Part shown: one piece after another, positions 1 through 10,778 of the stretch
Layout of the letters: each line of letters starts with the position of its first letter
Numbering within the stretch: the first letter of the stretch is position 1
NCBI GenBank assembly: GCA_937926215.1
Contig: CALEYA010000165.1
Location: forward strand, 1 to 33,898
From: an uncultured Croceitalea sp.
GTDB lineage: Bacteria > Bacteroidota > Bacteroidia > Flavobacteriales > Flavobacteriaceae
Length of the DNA stretch: 33,898 bases
Direction: 5' to 3'
Translations under genes and position numbers: made by a program
The notes under the pieces: generated by a model
Databases searched by the model: none
Told to the model about the DNA's origin: nothing
The model's input: only the letters and a program-made list of their open reading frames with translations

Positions 1-60
1 AAATTAAACTCTTGTTTCGTGTAAATGCTTAGAGGGCAAGTCCCGATATAGCTTACCTTT

Positions 61-924
61 TTAAACATCACACCGTAAAAAGGAATCCTTAAGGGCTCCC
101 ACTTTATCTTCCCAGGTTACGATAAATTCTTGGGCCACATAGCCCTTAAAACCGGTGTCCAAGATAGCTTTCATGATAGCCGGGTAATACAGTTCTTGGG
201 TCTCATCGATTTCGTGCCTTCCCGGTACCCCTGCCGTATGGTAATGTCCAAAATAAGGATGGTAATTTTGGATGCTTCTAATAATATCGCCTTCCTGTAT
301 TTGCATGTGGTAAATATCAAAGAGCAATTTAAAGTTATCGCTGCCCAAATGCTTGCAGAGTTCCACCCCCCAAAGCGAGTTGTCACACATATAATCTGGG
401 TGGTCCACTTGGTTAAAGAGTTCCATTTGTATAACCACGCCATGCTCTTCGGCAAGCGGTAGTATTTTTGAAAGGCCCTCGACACAGTTTTGAAGCCCCA
501 CATAATCGTTCATTCCATCGCGATTGCCACTAAAACAAATTAGGTTGGTATACCCGGCTTCGGCAACTTGTGGAATGATTTCCGTGTAGTTCTTTATTAA
601 CTGTTCATGGTATTTTGGATTGTTCCATCCTTCCGTTAAGCTTATTTCCGCACCATTGCACATGGAACAATGGATATCGTACTTTTTTAATAACGGCCAA
701 TCCTTGGGTCCAATGAGGTCAATGGCCTTAATGCCCAAGTCGTTCAGTATCTTTAAAAAATCTTCCAAGGGTAAATACCCAAAGCACCATTGGCATACAC
801 TATGGTTAATATTGTTCTTTAACTTAAAATCCTTACTGCCGTTCGTTACCTGTGCCATAGCGCCTGTTGTTACTATTGCGGCCGCCCCTGCCGTAGAGGT
901 TGCCAAAAAGTTTCTCCTTTTCAT
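61..924 (-). CDS. Tat-exported hydroxypyruvate isomerase-like TIM-barrel protein
   Basis: This 287-residue protein belongs to the xylose-isomerase-like TIM-barrel superfamily and most resembles hydroxypyruvate isomerase (Hyi), a metal-dependent sugar/keto-acid isomerase. Visible family motifs are MELFN (metal-ligand Glu), FDIYHMQ..EGD (metal-ligand Asp), GHYHTAGVPGRHE and a C-terminal GYVAQEF Glu. In canonical Hyi the second His of GHYH is usually Gln, so the metal site may differ. The N-terminus MKRRNFLATS is a twin-arginine signal, followed by an Ala/Gly-rich core and a likely cleavage after AMA, which places the enzyme in the periplasm. I chose the ATG at 924 because it puts the RR motif at the N-terminus; an in-frame ATG at 957 would add 11 residues and run into the divergent neighbour. 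The substrate is inferred only. Confidence 0.85.
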   Translation of the reverse strand: MKRRNFLATSTAGAAAIVTTGAMAQVTNGSKDFKLKNNINHSVCQWCFGYLPLEDFLKILNDLGIKAIDLIGPKDWPLLKKYDIHCSMCNGAEISLTEGWNNPKYHEQLIKNYTEIIPQVAEAGYTNLICFSGNRDGMNDYVGLQNCVEGLSKILPLAEEHGVVIQMELFNQVDHPDYMCDNSLWGVELCKHLGSDNFKLLFDIYHMQIQEGDIIRSIQNYHPYFGHYHTAGVPGRHEIDETQELYYPAIMKAILDTGFKGYVAQEFIVTWEDKVGALKDSFLRCDV

Positions 925-968
925 CGGTGGTGTTTTATCGCTAGAAAGATAGTACATTGGTAATTCAA

Positions 969-2898
<1,930 letters not shown>

Positions 2899-2914
2899 AC
2901 TACACATTTGGACA

Positions 2915-2922
2915 TATATTTG
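2915..2922 (+). promoter_or_regulatory. Putative -7 box upstream of yidC
   Basis: TATATTTG matches the Bacteroidota -7 consensus TAnnTTTG exactly and lies 39 bp before the yidC start, in the pyrG-yidC gap. No clear TTG -33 box is present at 17-19 bp spacing, so the call rests on the -7 element and its position. Confidence 0.4.
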
Positions 2923-2961
2923 CTAGCTGTTGGACAGTTAAAGCATACATAAATAACTTTC

Positions 2962-4842
2962 ATGGAAGAAAAGAAACTGGATATCAATTCCATCATCGGT
3001 TTTGTGCTGATTTTTGGTATACTATTAGGTTGGATGTACTTAAGAAAACCGACCCCAGAAGAGTTGGCCGCAGAAAAAGCCGAGCAAGAGCAAATTGAAG
3101 CAGCAGAAAAAAAGGAGGAAACCGCTCCTTTGGTAGCGAATGAAAAGCCTACTACTCCCACTATAGATTTACAAGACTCCACGGCCGTTGCAAATTATAA
3201 AAGTGCCATTGGCGCGTTTGGGTTTACCAAACCTTCCGAAGGTACCACCACTTTTGAAAACGAGGTGTTGTATTTGGAAGTAGCTAATAAAGGTGGACAG
3301 ATCATAGAAGCTAAAATGAAGGAATTCGTTACCTACGATTCCATTCCCGTGCATTTGGTCAAAGACGGTAACGCCAATTTTGGACTTTCATTTACCACCA
3401 ACGACAATAGGGTCTTAAATACCCAAGAACTTTATTTTGAACCTAGTTTGACCACTAGTGGGGACAACAAGGTGCTTTCCATGAAAGCCAAAGTCTCCAA
3501 CAATCAATTTTTGGAGTATCGCTATGAAATGAAGCCCAGTGATTATTTGGTGGAATTCACCATAAGGTCACAAGGGCTAAACGGGGTGCTCAACGCTTCC
3601 AAACCTATTGATTTGGAATGGAACCTAAAAGGAATACGCCATAACAAGAGTGTACAGTATGAAAACAGGTACACGGAAATGATGTATAATTATGAAGGCG
3701 GAAAGATCGATTACCTCTCCGCTGGTAGTGATGATGATGACATAGAGGAAGACGTTAAGTGGGTTTCTTACAAGCAACACTTTTTTACATCCATTTTAAT
3801 TACGGACAAGAACTTTAAAACGGTAGATATCCGTTCAAAAAACTTGGTGGAAGAAGAAAGCAAGGAGACTGCCTTTACCAAGGAATTTGCTACTTCGATC
3901 CCGTTGGAATTGGAAGGAGGTGAACTTTCAGAAAGTTTAAATTGGTACTACGGCCCTACGGACATCAAAGTGCTTAGTACTTATGAAGAATACGGATTAG
4001 AGGATACCATTTATTTTGGATGGGGAATTTTTGGTTGGATCAACCGCTATATATTCAATCCTTTTTACAATTTCTTGAGTTCCTTTTTACCCTATGGGAT
4101 CGCTATTATCATAATGACCATTATTGTGAGGCTGGCCCTTTCTCCCGTAACCTATAAGTCCTACTTGTCGCAGGCCAAGATGAAGGTTTTAAAACCGGAG
4201 ATTACGGAAATCAACGAGAAGCACAAGGATAATGCAATGAAGAAGCAGCAAGAGACCATGAAACTGTACAACAAAGCCGGGGTGAGCCCCATGAGTGGTT
4301 GTATTCCCGCCTTAATGCAACTGCCTATTTTTTATGCCCTGTTCATGTTCTTCCCCTCTTCCTTTGCGCTACGCCAAAAGTCCTTTCTCTGGGCTGACGA
4401 TTTAAGTTCATACGATTCAATTTTTCAATGGACAACTAATATTCCCGTGATATCTACTTTTTATGGTAATCATGTGAGTCTCTTTCCTATTTTGGCCTCC
4501 ATAGCCATATTCTTTTATATGAGAATGACTACGGGACAAAGCATGCAAATGCAACAACAACCAGGCATGCCCAATATGAAGTTTATTATGTATTTGTCGC
4601 CACTAATTATGCTAGTCTTTTTTAATAGATATGCCAGTGGTTTGAGTTTGTACTACTTTATTTCTAACTTGATTACCATATTTATCATGTTGGCCATTAA
4701 GAACTACATTTTGGACGATACTAAAATCCATGCCCAGATACAAGAGAACAAAAAGAAGCCTAAAAAGGAGAATAAGTTCCAAAGAAAAATGCGTGAGATG
4801 ATGGAACAGGCGGAGGAACAAAAGAAGACAGGTAAACGCTAA
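2962..4842 (+). CDS. yidC: Membrane protein insertase YidC
   Basis: YidC (Oxa1/Alb3 family) inserts and folds inner-membrane proteins, alone or with SecYEG. This 626-residue copy has the Gram-negative architecture: an N-terminal membrane anchor (about residues 10-27), a large periplasmic domain (about 35-350), then a five-helix insertase core from about residue 365. The hydrophilic-groove arginine is visible in IIVRLALSPVTYKS as Arg390 (matching E. coli Arg366 by motif), followed by the cytoplasmic coiled segment and GVSPMSGCIPALMQLPIF. The tail is strongly basic (KKKPKKENKFQRKMRE), which in this family can aid ribosome contact. It follows pyrG, has its own -7 box candidate and ends just before a strong intrinsic terminator. 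Identification is firm. Confidence 0.97.
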   Translation: MEEKKLDINSIIGFVLIFGILLGWMYLRKPTPEELAAEKAEQEQIEAAEKKEETAPLVANEKPTTPTIDLQDSTAVANYKSAIGAFGFTKPSEGTTTFENEVLYLEVANKGGQIIEAKMKEFVTYDSIPVHLVKDGNANFGLSFTTNDNRVLNTQELYFEPSLTTSGDNKVLSMKAKVSNNQFLEYRYEMKPSDYLVEFTIRSQGLNGVLNASKPIDLEWNLKGIRHNKSVQYENRYTEMMYNYEGGKIDYLSAGSDDDDIEEDVKWVSYKQHFFTSILITDKNFKTVDIRSKNLVEEESKETAFTKEFATSIPLELEGGELSESLNWYYGPTDIKVLSTYEEYGLEDTIYFGWGIFGWINRYIFNPFYNFLSSFLPYGIAIIIMTIIVRLALSPVTYKSYLSQAKMKVLKPEITEINEKHKDNAMKKQQETMKLYNKAGVSPMSGCIPALMQLPIFYALFMFFPSSFALRQKSFLWADDLSSYDSIFQWTTNIPVISTFYGNHVSLFPILASIAIFFYMRMTTGQSMQMQQQPGMPNMKFIMYLSPLIMLVFFNRYASGLSLYYFISNLITIFIMLAIKNYILDDTKIHAQIQENKKKPKKENKFQRKMREMMEQAEEQKKTGKR

Positions 4843-4864
4843 ACCAATATAACAGATGATTTTA

Positions 4865-4896
4865 AATCCTAACCTTTTTTGGTTGGGATTTTTTTT
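4865..4896 (+). terminator. Rho-independent terminator after yidC
   Basis: A 10-bp stem (AATCCTAACC pairing with GGTTGGGATT, one T-G wobble) with a six-T loop is followed directly by six more Ts. It starts 22 bp after the yidC stop and should end the DUF3820-pyrG-yidC transcription run. Confidence 0.85.
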
Positions 4897-5082
4897 GCGT
4901 TAAGGTTGCCCTATCGTTGTAGTAACATTCAAGGAAATGTTTTGACTTTTGTAGGTAAGAACCCCAGTTTAAGGATGAGTGGTGTAGGATGTAGGGATAT
5001 AAAAGTGGCTGCTTTAGGATACCAAAAGAAGCCTTCAATTTTTTTGTTTGGCAAAAAGGAAATTGGAGAACCTTTTAAAACA

Positions 5083-5111
5083 AAACTTCCCCGTGTTTAG
5101 CGGGGAAGTTT
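5083..5111 (-). terminator. Perfect 11-bp hairpin, terminator-like on minus strand
   Basis: AAACTTCCCCG pairs perfectly with CGGGGAAGTTT around a 7-nt loop. Read on the minus strand the stem is followed by TGTTTTAAAA, giving a U-rich tail; on the plus strand the tail is CTACC, so a minus-strand terminator is the better reading. It could stop readthrough from the fasciclin gene toward yidC. Confidence 0.5.
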
Positions 5112-5271
5112 CTACCACATAAGTGTGGATTAGTCTGGAAAGATTCGGGACTCCAAAGATGCAACCTAATTGGCCGGAAAAAAATTAATAGTTGTCAAGT
5201 GCGGTTTTTTGTATGGTAATAGAACCCCTTTTGATGTGTCATCGATGAACGGCAAAAACCATCGATTAAAG

Positions 5272-5301
5272 AAGCCCCGAACGTATCGACGAACGGGGCT
5301 T
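5272..5301 (-). terminator. GC-rich hairpin downstream of fasciclin gene
   Basis: AAGCCCCG pairs with CGGGGCTT across a 14-nt loop, 106 bp beyond the fasciclin stop codon. On the minus strand it is followed by CTTTAAT, a short T tract. Plausible as the primary terminator of the fasciclin transcript, but the tail is short. Confidence 0.4.
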
Positions 5302-5406
5302 TATGAGGGAAAAATTATGCTATTTAATAAGTCTACTTTTAAAATTGTAAGTAAATAATTACTAAAATTTAAAACAATTTTTCCATTACCGTTATTCTTT
5401 TAATTT

Positions 5407-7317
5407 TTAGTTTGTGGTATCCGGAAGCATAACTTGGTTCAATACATGGATAACACCATTATTCGCTTGGACATCCACGGCAATAATTCCAATGCCGGTC
5501 GTTCCGCTACCGTCTGTAACATCGGCAATATTATCTCCCGTACCGGGTAACGTAATGGAAATAACGTCGCCTTCCAAAGTTTCGGCTGGGGTCATACCAT
5601 CAGGGGTAAGGTCGCCAGAGCGGATGTTTCCGCTAACCACGTGGTGGAACAATACATCGGTCAACAATCCTTCTTCAATGTCACCAACTTCGTTCCATTC
5701 CATGTTGGTATCCAACAAGGCTTGGAACGCATCGTCCGTAGGGGCGAAAACCGTAAAAGGTTCATCACCGTTCAATGTGGCTACAAAATCTGTAGTTGGG
5801 GTTGCGGCCGTCAATGCAACGACCAGATTGGAGAAGGTAGAATCCGCTACGGCAAAAGTAGTAACCGTAGGTAAGTCAATTACGGCATCCACGGCATGTA
5901 TTACACCGTTGGTGGCTACGATATCGATAGCACCGTCCACTACGGAACTTGTACCGTTAAAAATTACGCCCTCATCCGTATTAATATAGATGGAAAGGTT
6001 CTCATCTTCCGCAAAGGTGGCCAAGGTATTGTTGTAGCCGGTACTTAATGAAGAAGATAATGCTGTAGTGCCCCCAATAACATGGTTCAAAAGAATATCC
6101 TGCAATACATTTCCATTGGGGTTGTCAAAACTGGCAAAGGCATCGTTAACAGGTGCAAAAACAGTATATTGTGATTCTGCATTGGAAAGTACGGACACAA
6201 AGTCGACGGTGTTCCCCTCATTGGTCAAAGCACCTACCAAACTACTTAAGTCTGGGTTTGCGGTTGCATGGTCTACAATATTGGGTAATGCGATTACGGC
6301 ATCCACAATATGTACGATACCATTGATAGCTTGGATATCCGCTCCATTTTCAATGACGGAACTTATACCGTTGAACTGCACCCCAGCGCTGGTATTGTAA
6401 TAGATGCTCAAAAAAGAATCCTCTATAGGGCCATTGGCTAAAGTACTTGCATAACCGGAACCGGCAGCCGTTAAGGTAGCGGCATCAATTTCACCTGCAA
6501 TAACGTGGTTTAAAAGTACCTCAGTCAATACGTCTACAGGAACATCTTCCAGTGCCGCACCATCTAAAAATGCAGAAAAAGCATCATCTGTTGGGGCCAA
6601 TACCGTAAAAGGTCCATCACCTCTAAGTACCGTAGGCAAGTCTCCGTTAGCCGCCAGAAGCGCTGCCACTAAATTGCTTAGACTAGGTGTAGCAATGGCC
6701 AGATCGGTAATGGAAAAAAGTAAGACACCGTTTAAAGCGTCAATGGCCTCCTGGGGCAACAATACTTTGTTAATAATGTGTACGGTACCATTTGTGGTAG
6801 GAACGTCTGCCGTAGTAACTTCCGCAGACTCGTTAGCGGCATCTACAAAGAAGACGCCACCGTCGGTAGACACGGTTACGGATTCCCCTTGTACGGTCTC
6901 TACCATTTGTCCATCGGTCAACTGATCGGAAGTAACCGCTGCACCTGCAACCACATGGTAGGCTAAGATAGCCGCCAATAAATCTTGTTCTCCTTCCGTA
7001 TCAAAATCGTCCAGACTTTCAAAACCATCCAAACGGGCAAACAAATCGGTAAACGCGGCATTTGTGGGGGCAAGTACCGTAAAAGGACCTTCACCACTTA
7101 AGGTAGCGACTAGATCGTTGTTCGCGCTCAGGTCCGCTGCGGTTAGCGCAGCTACCAAACTGCTAAGGTCTGCAGTTGCTTGCGCCGCCTCTACGATATT
7201 TGCTGTGGGGCCAGTAGGTTCGTCCATTGGCGTGTTATCATCATCATCCGAACAAGCGGCGAATAGAAATAAGGATGCGAACACACCAATTTTAAGTAAA
7301 TTTTTCAAAGATTTCAT
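5407..7317 (-). CDS. Surface lipoprotein with four fasciclin (FAS1) domains
   Basis: A 636-residue lipoprotein. Residues 1-21 form a signal peptide ending in a lipobox (FLFAAC, Cys22), and Cys is followed by SDDDD, an acidic run like the Bacteroidota lipoprotein export signal that sends lipoproteins to the cell surface. Four FAS1 domains follow at about 40-188, 201-345, 346-483 and 484-632. Each has the H1-type FTVLAPT..AF or close variant, the conserved (Y/N/H)H-V-(V/I) motif and the terminal NG-(T/V/I)-(V/I)-H-x-(V/I/L) H2 motif. FAS1 domains mediate adhesion and matrix contact. The repeats are clearly diverged from each other, so this is an old internal expansion. The gene stands alone between two large intergenic regions. 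Ligand unknown. Confidence 0.93.
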   Translation of the reverse strand: MKSLKNLLKIGVFASLFLFAACSDDDDNTPMDEPTGPTANIVEAAQATADLSSLVAALTAADLSANNDLVATLSGEGPFTVLAPTNAAFTDLFARLDGFESLDDFDTEGEQDLLAAILAYHVVAGAAVTSDQLTDGQMVETVQGESVTVSTDGGVFFVDAANESAEVTTADVPTTNGTVHIINKVLLPQEAIDALNGVLLFSITDLAIATPSLSNLVAALLAANGDLPTVLRGDGPFTVLAPTDDAFSAFLDGAALEDVPVDVLTEVLLNHVIAGEIDAATLTAAGSGYASTLANGPIEDSFLSIYYNTSAGVQFNGISSVIENGADIQAINGIVHIVDAVIALPNIVDHATANPDLSSLVGALTNEGNTVDFVSVLSNAESQYTVFAPVNDAFASFDNPNGNVLQDILLNHVIGGTTALSSSLSTGYNNTLATFAEDENLSIYINTDEGVIFNGTSSVVDGAIDIVATNGVIHAVDAVIDLPTVTTFAVADSTFSNLVVALTAATPTTDFVATLNGDEPFTVFAPTDDAFQALLDTNMEWNEVGDIEEGLLTDVLFHHVVSGNIRSGDLTPDGMTPAETLEGDVISITLPGTGDNIADVTDGSGTTGIGIIAVDVQANNGVIHVLNQVMLPDTTN

Positions 7318-7773
7318 GGAGTTGAGATTAAATTAATTGTTTAATAAATTGTTTTAAAATATAAACAGAATAAAATATTGATTATCAGCTTGTTGTCGAC
7401 TTTAAACTGTAATTAACTGATATTCAATTTTTTATTTCTTACTCTTAAGAGATTTTGTTTAATTTTTGGTTGCGTTCTTTAAACATTATTTAATAAATGT
7501 TTAACAAATATTACAAAAAGATGAACATTTTGTCATAAAGAATAGTTTGGGAGCTACGGATATAAAGCAATCCTTGGCATTTAATAACACGGTATATTAC
7601 GATAACAATAGGTTGATGATAGTCAGCTATTTAGTAATCGATTTGTGGTTTATATTTCTTCTCATTCATAACTATGTTCCCTGAATAATTGATATACAAA
7701 CGGCGTTGGATTCCAAAAGGAACATATCTTAAATTTTTTAACAGCTAAGACTTCTTCTCTTATCATCATCCTG

Positions 7774-7794
7774 TGCCATCCCATGGAGATGGCA
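7774..7794. promoter_or_regulatory. Inverted repeat upstream of mnmA -7 box
   Basis: TGCCATC and GATGGCA form a perfect 7-bp inverted repeat around CCATGGA, 14 bp before the mnmA -7 box. It could be an operator in the -33 region or a stem-loop. No regulator is implied by the neighbours. Confidence 0.25.
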
Positions 7795-7808
7795 AGCATC
7801 CTATTTTG

Positions 7809-7816
7809 TATTTTTG
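7809..7816 (+). promoter_or_regulatory. Putative -7 box of mnmA
   Basis: TATTTTTG fits TAnnTTTG exactly and ends 17 bp before the mnmA ATG, implying a very short leader. No clear TTG -33 box lies at the expected distance. Confidence 0.4.
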
Positions 7817-7833
7817 CCATTCATTAAATTGTG

Positions 7834-9024
7834 ATGAAAAAAGTAATTGTTGGACTTTCTGGCGGAGTGGATTCCAGTGTAGCGGCATACCTGTTAAAAG
7901 AACAAGGGTATGAAGTGATAGGCCTTTTTATGAAGAACTGGCATGATGATTCCGTGACCATTTCGGATGAGTGCCCTTGGTTGGAAGATAGTAATGATGC
8001 CCTTTTGGTGGCCGAGAAGTTGGGAATCCCCTTTCAAACGGTGGATTTAAGTGAGGTGTATAAGGAACGCATCGTTGACTATATGTTTAAGGAATACGAA
8101 GCGGGAAGGACACCAAATCCTGATGTACTTTGTAATAGGGAAATCAAATTCGATGTATTCTTAAAGATTGCCATGGACCTAGGTGCAGACTACGTGGCTA
8201 CGGGACACTATTGCCGTAAGGGAACCATCGTTGGTAACGATGGTGTACAGACCTTTCAGCTTTTGGCCGGTGTTGATGGTAATAAGGATCAATCCTACTT
8301 TTTATGTCAGTTGTCACAAGAACAACTTTCTAAAAGTTTGTTTCCTATTGGGGAACTTACCAAACCCGAGGTGCGCGCCATTGCCGCAGCCAACGATTTG
8401 ATAACAGCGGATAAAAAAGACTCCCAAGGACTCTGTTTTATAGGAAAAGTACGCTTGCCCGATTTTTTGCAGCAACAGTTAAAACCAAAACAAGGGGTTA
8501 TTGTTGAGGTTCCAAATACTTCAGACCATTACGGGACCAAAGCGGACAACTTTACGACCAAGGTAGCGGAGTTAATGTACCATGCGCAAAAACCCAAGTA
8601 TACCCTTACTGATGGCAAAGTAGTGGGCAAGCACCAAGGCGCCCATTTTTTTACCAAAGGCCAGCGTAAAGGTTTGGATGTGGGGGGCACTCCGGAACCT
8701 TTGTTCGTCATAGATACGGATGTTGATGAAAATGTAATTTATACCGGACAGGGGAAGTCCCACCCAGGGCTGTACCGCAAAACCTTGTTCGTCAAGGACC
8801 AAGAGTTGCACTGGATCCGGGAAGATATGACGCTTCAATTGGATGAAACCCTGCAGGTGATGGCCCGGATACGGTACCGGCAACCATTGCAAAAGGCTGT
8901 TTTATACAAAGTTGAAGGAGGTCTTTATGTAGATTTTGAAGACCAACAGTCCGCTATTACGGAAGGCCAATTTGTAGCCTGGTACCACGGGGAAGAGCTT
9001 ATTGGATCAGGTGTCATATCTTAG
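7834..9024 (+). CDS. mnmA: tRNA-specific 2-thiouridylase MnmA
   Basis: MnmA (TrmU) adds sulfur to C2 of the wobble uridine U34 in tRNAs for Lys, Glu and Gln, using ATP and a persulfide relay. The 396-residue protein starts with the PP-loop [15 protein letters not shown]. The two catalytic cysteines are both present: Cys100 in [10 protein letters not shown] and Cys201 in GLCFIGK. The tRNA-binding central region and C-terminal beta-barrel are full length. A GTG codon lies directly before the ATG at 7834; the ATG is preferred. The nitronate monooxygenase-like gene starts 4 bp after the stop, so the two probably share a transcript. Identification is secure. Confidence 0.96.
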   Translation: MKKVIVGLSGGVDSSVAAYLLKEQGYEVIGLFMKNWHDDSVTISDECPWLEDSNDALLVAEKLGIPFQTVDLSEVYKERIVDYMFKEYEAGRTPNPDVLCNREIKFDVFLKIAMDLGADYVATGHYCRKGTIVGNDGVQTFQLLAGVDGNKDQSYFLCQLSQEQLSKSLFPIGELTKPEVRAIAAANDLITADKKDSQGLCFIGKVRLPDFLQQQLKPKQGVIVEVPNTSDHYGTKADNFTTKVAELMYHAQKPKYTLTDGKVVGKHQGAHFFTKGQRKGLDVGGTPEPLFVIDTDVDENVIYTGQGKSHPGLYRKTLFVKDQELHWIREDMTLQLDETLQVMARIRYRQPLQKAVLYKVEGGLYVDFEDQQSAITEGQFVAWYHGEELIGSGVIS

Positions 9025-9028
9025 TGGT

Positions 9029-9979
9029 ATGCAAAACAGGATTACCGAACTTTTTAAGATTAAATACCCCATTATCCAAGCGGGAATGATTTGGGCAAGC
9101 GGTTGGAAACTGGCTGCGGCCGTATCCAATGCAGGAGGTCTGGGTTTGATAGGTGCAGGGAGCATGTACCCCCAAGTATTGCTGGACCACATTAAGAAAT
9201 GTAAGGCAGCAACGGACAAACCCTTTGGGGTTAACATCCCGATGCTTTACCCAGATTTGGACCAACTGTTTCAAATAATTTTGGATGAAGGGGTTAACAT
9301 CGTATTTACTTCTGCCGGAAACCCAAAGACCTATACCCCGTTTTTAAAGGAACGCGGAATAACGGTGGTCCATGTGGTGAGCAGTGTAAAGTTTGCGCTA
9401 AAGGCACAAGAAGCTGGTGTTGACGCCCTTGTTGCGGAGGGTTTTGAAGCCGGAGGTCATAATGGAAGGGATGAGACGACCACTATGGTCCTTATACCGG
9501 CAGTAAAGGAGAAGATAGAAATTCCACTTATCGCCGCAGGCGGAATTGCCAATGGCAAGCAGATGTTAGCGGCCATGGTTTTAGGTGCCGATGCCGTTCA
9601 AGTGGGGAGCCGGTTTGTGGCAAGCAAAGAAGCCTCTTCTCATGATGCTTTTAAGCAAGAAGTAGTACACGCCAAAGAAGGGGATACCCAACTGACGCTA
9701 AAAGAACTAGCGCCGGTGCGGTTGCTAAAGAACAAGTTTTATCAGGAGATTCAAGAGGCCTATAGTAAGGGTGCCACTGCGGAAGAACTCAAGCAACTTT
9801 TGGGCAGGGCGCGTGCCAAAAAAGGAATGTTTGAAGGGGACTTGGAAAATGGTGAACTGGAAATCGGTCAAGTATCCGCATTAATACATGGAATTTTACC
9901 GGCAGCTACAATCGTAAAGGAATTGATTTCCGAATATGATCATGCCATACAACACTTACCCGAATCTTTCATCAGTTAA
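9029..9979 (+). CDS. Nitronate monooxygenase-family FMN protein
   Basis: A 316-residue TIM-barrel flavoprotein of the nitronate monooxygenase / 2-nitropropane dioxygenase family, which oxidises alkyl nitronates with FMN and O2. Related members act as enoyl-ACP reductases (FabK) or other FMN enzymes, so the substrate is not certain. Visible are PIIQAGM near the N-terminus, SNAGGLGLIG, the EAGGHNG catalytic-His segment, and the FMN-phosphate loop GGIANG followed by GADAVQVGSRF. I chose ATG 9029 because it starts at the conserved QNRITELFKIKYPIIQ region and avoids overlapping mnmA; an in-frame TTG at 9002 exists. It lies 4 bp after mnmA and is convergent, 16 bp away, with the DUF6048 gene. Confidence 0.9.
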   Translation: MQNRITELFKIKYPIIQAGMIWASGWKLAAAVSNAGGLGLIGAGSMYPQVLLDHIKKCKAATDKPFGVNIPMLYPDLDQLFQIILDEGVNIVFTSAGNPKTYTPFLKERGITVVHVVSSVKFALKAQEAGVDALVAEGFEAGGHNGRDETTTMVLIPAVKEKIEIPLIAAGGIANGKQMLAAMVLGADAVQVGSRFVASKEASSHDAFKQEVVHAKEGDTQLTLKELAPVRLLKNKFYQEIQEAYSKGATAEELKQLLGRARAKKGMFEGDLENGELEIGQVSALIHGILPAATIVKELISEYDHAIQHLPESFIS

Positions 9980-9995
9980 ATAAGATGGAATACCC

Positions 9996-10778
9996 CTAAT
10001 TTTTTGGGTTGTTGCTGTCATACAATTCCCTTTTTTTACGCTTGGCCTTTTTGTACAAAGGCAAAAAATAGGAAAGCGAATAATTGAACCCAACGCCCCA
10101 TCTGCTGTTTTCGGTAACCTTGTTAAACCCGGGAATCCAGAGGTTCCTAAAATTATCAGGGTCTTTGTTACTGATCAGATGCCCTAAGCGAAGGCTTATT
10201 CCGGTGTAAATATTGGCGAACAATTCCGCTTTAACGGAAACTACAAATTCCAACCACGAGGCATTTAGATTATTGAATTCGATAGCCTCATCACTGCCAA
10301 GGACAAATTCATCGGGACTAAAAAAACGGTCACTGTCAAAAAAAGAAAAATTACTTAAGGTATGGCTAAACGTGCTAAAGGCATATCGGCCCCCAATAGT
10401 AATTTGGTTGTCCATTCCAAACCAATTTTGATAGGTATTGTGTTCCGCACCTATTTTGATATAGCTGCCGTTGGTGGTGTATTGATACAGGGCGGAACGT
10501 TCCAGTTCTTCCGTTCGGGTCCTTTCCTCATTGCCCAGTTCTGCCGCTAAATACAATTTTTCCCTAAGCCTATAATCACCAACCAGCTCCAAACCCTGGT
10601 AATTATCATCAAAAAAAGAACGTGCGGGCCTACTCAAATCTATTCCTACCCGTATGCCGTACCGTTGTGATTTTACCGTGGTATCCTTGGGCTGTACACT
10701 TACAGGGTCGCTTTCTTGACCTAATCCAAGTAAAGAAAGCATCAAGAAAAAAAAGGTGCTAGTGAAGTACTTTAACAT
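9996..10778 (-). CDS. DUF6048 family outer-membrane beta-barrel-like protein
   Basis: A 260-residue exported protein with an N-terminal signal peptide (hydrophobic FFFLMLSLLGLG, likely cleaved before QESD). The mature part has alternating strands rich in aromatic and Gly residues (YGIRVGIDLSRP, LYLAAELGNE, YIKIGAEHN, SWLEFVVSVKAELFANIYTGISLRLG), as expected for a small outer-membrane barrel, and a basic C-terminal tail. It matches what I know as DUF6048, a Bacteroidota family often found next to DUF6452 and rlmD, as here. Its start overlaps the end of the DUF6452 gene by 20 bp, so translation is probably coupled. The function is unknown. Confidence 0.75.
   Translation of the reverse strand: MLKYFTSTFFFLMLSLLGLGQESDPVSVQPKDTTVKSQRYGIRVGIDLSRPARSFFDDNYQGLELVGDYRLREKLYLAAELGNEERTRTEELERSALYQYTTNGSYIKIGAEHNTYQNWFGMDNQITIGGRYAFSTFSHTLSNFSFFDSDRFFSPDEFVLGSDEAIEFNNLNASWLEFVVSVKAELFANIYTGISLRLGHLISNKDPDNFRNLWIPGFNKVTENSRWGVGFNYSLSYFLPLYKKAKRKKRELYDSNNPKN

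Larger units (their letters stand above)
4897..5406. other. Hairpin-rich intergenic region
   Basis: About 510 bp without a convincing gene. It contains four inverted repeats: an 11-bp perfect stem at 5083-5111, CCACA/TGTGG at 5115-5128, ATCGATG/CATCGAT at 5241-5266 and AAGCCCCG/CGGGGCTT at 5272-5301. Two short open frames (4879-5100 and 5170-5358) run through these hairpins, show no family resemblance, and the first begins inside the yidC terminator, so I do not call them genes. No tRNA or known riboswitch was recognised. Confidence 0.6.
7318..7833. other. Divergent intergenic region between fasciclin gene and mnmA
   Basis: About 515 bp with no credible coding frame. It should hold the fasciclin promoter (minus) and the mnmA promoter (plus). 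The part next to the fasciclin gene (7320-7520) is very AT-rich. Near mnmA there is a 7-bp inverted repeat (7774-7794) and a -7 box (7809-7816). I found no recognisable RNA gene. Confidence 0.5.

Noticed and set aside
1-68. Open frame from ATG at 68 to the left edge on the minus strand (22 codons, begins MFKKVSYIG), overlapping the isomerase stop by 8 bp.
   Set aside because: It could be the start of a coupled downstream gene, but 68 bp without a recognisable motif is too little to call.
4879-5100. 73-residue open frame after yidC.
   Set aside because: It begins inside the yidC terminator, ends in the 11-bp hairpin and has no family resemblance.
5170-5358. 62-residue open frame upstream of the fasciclin stop.
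   Set aside because: It spans two hairpins and looks like chance coding of spacer DNA.
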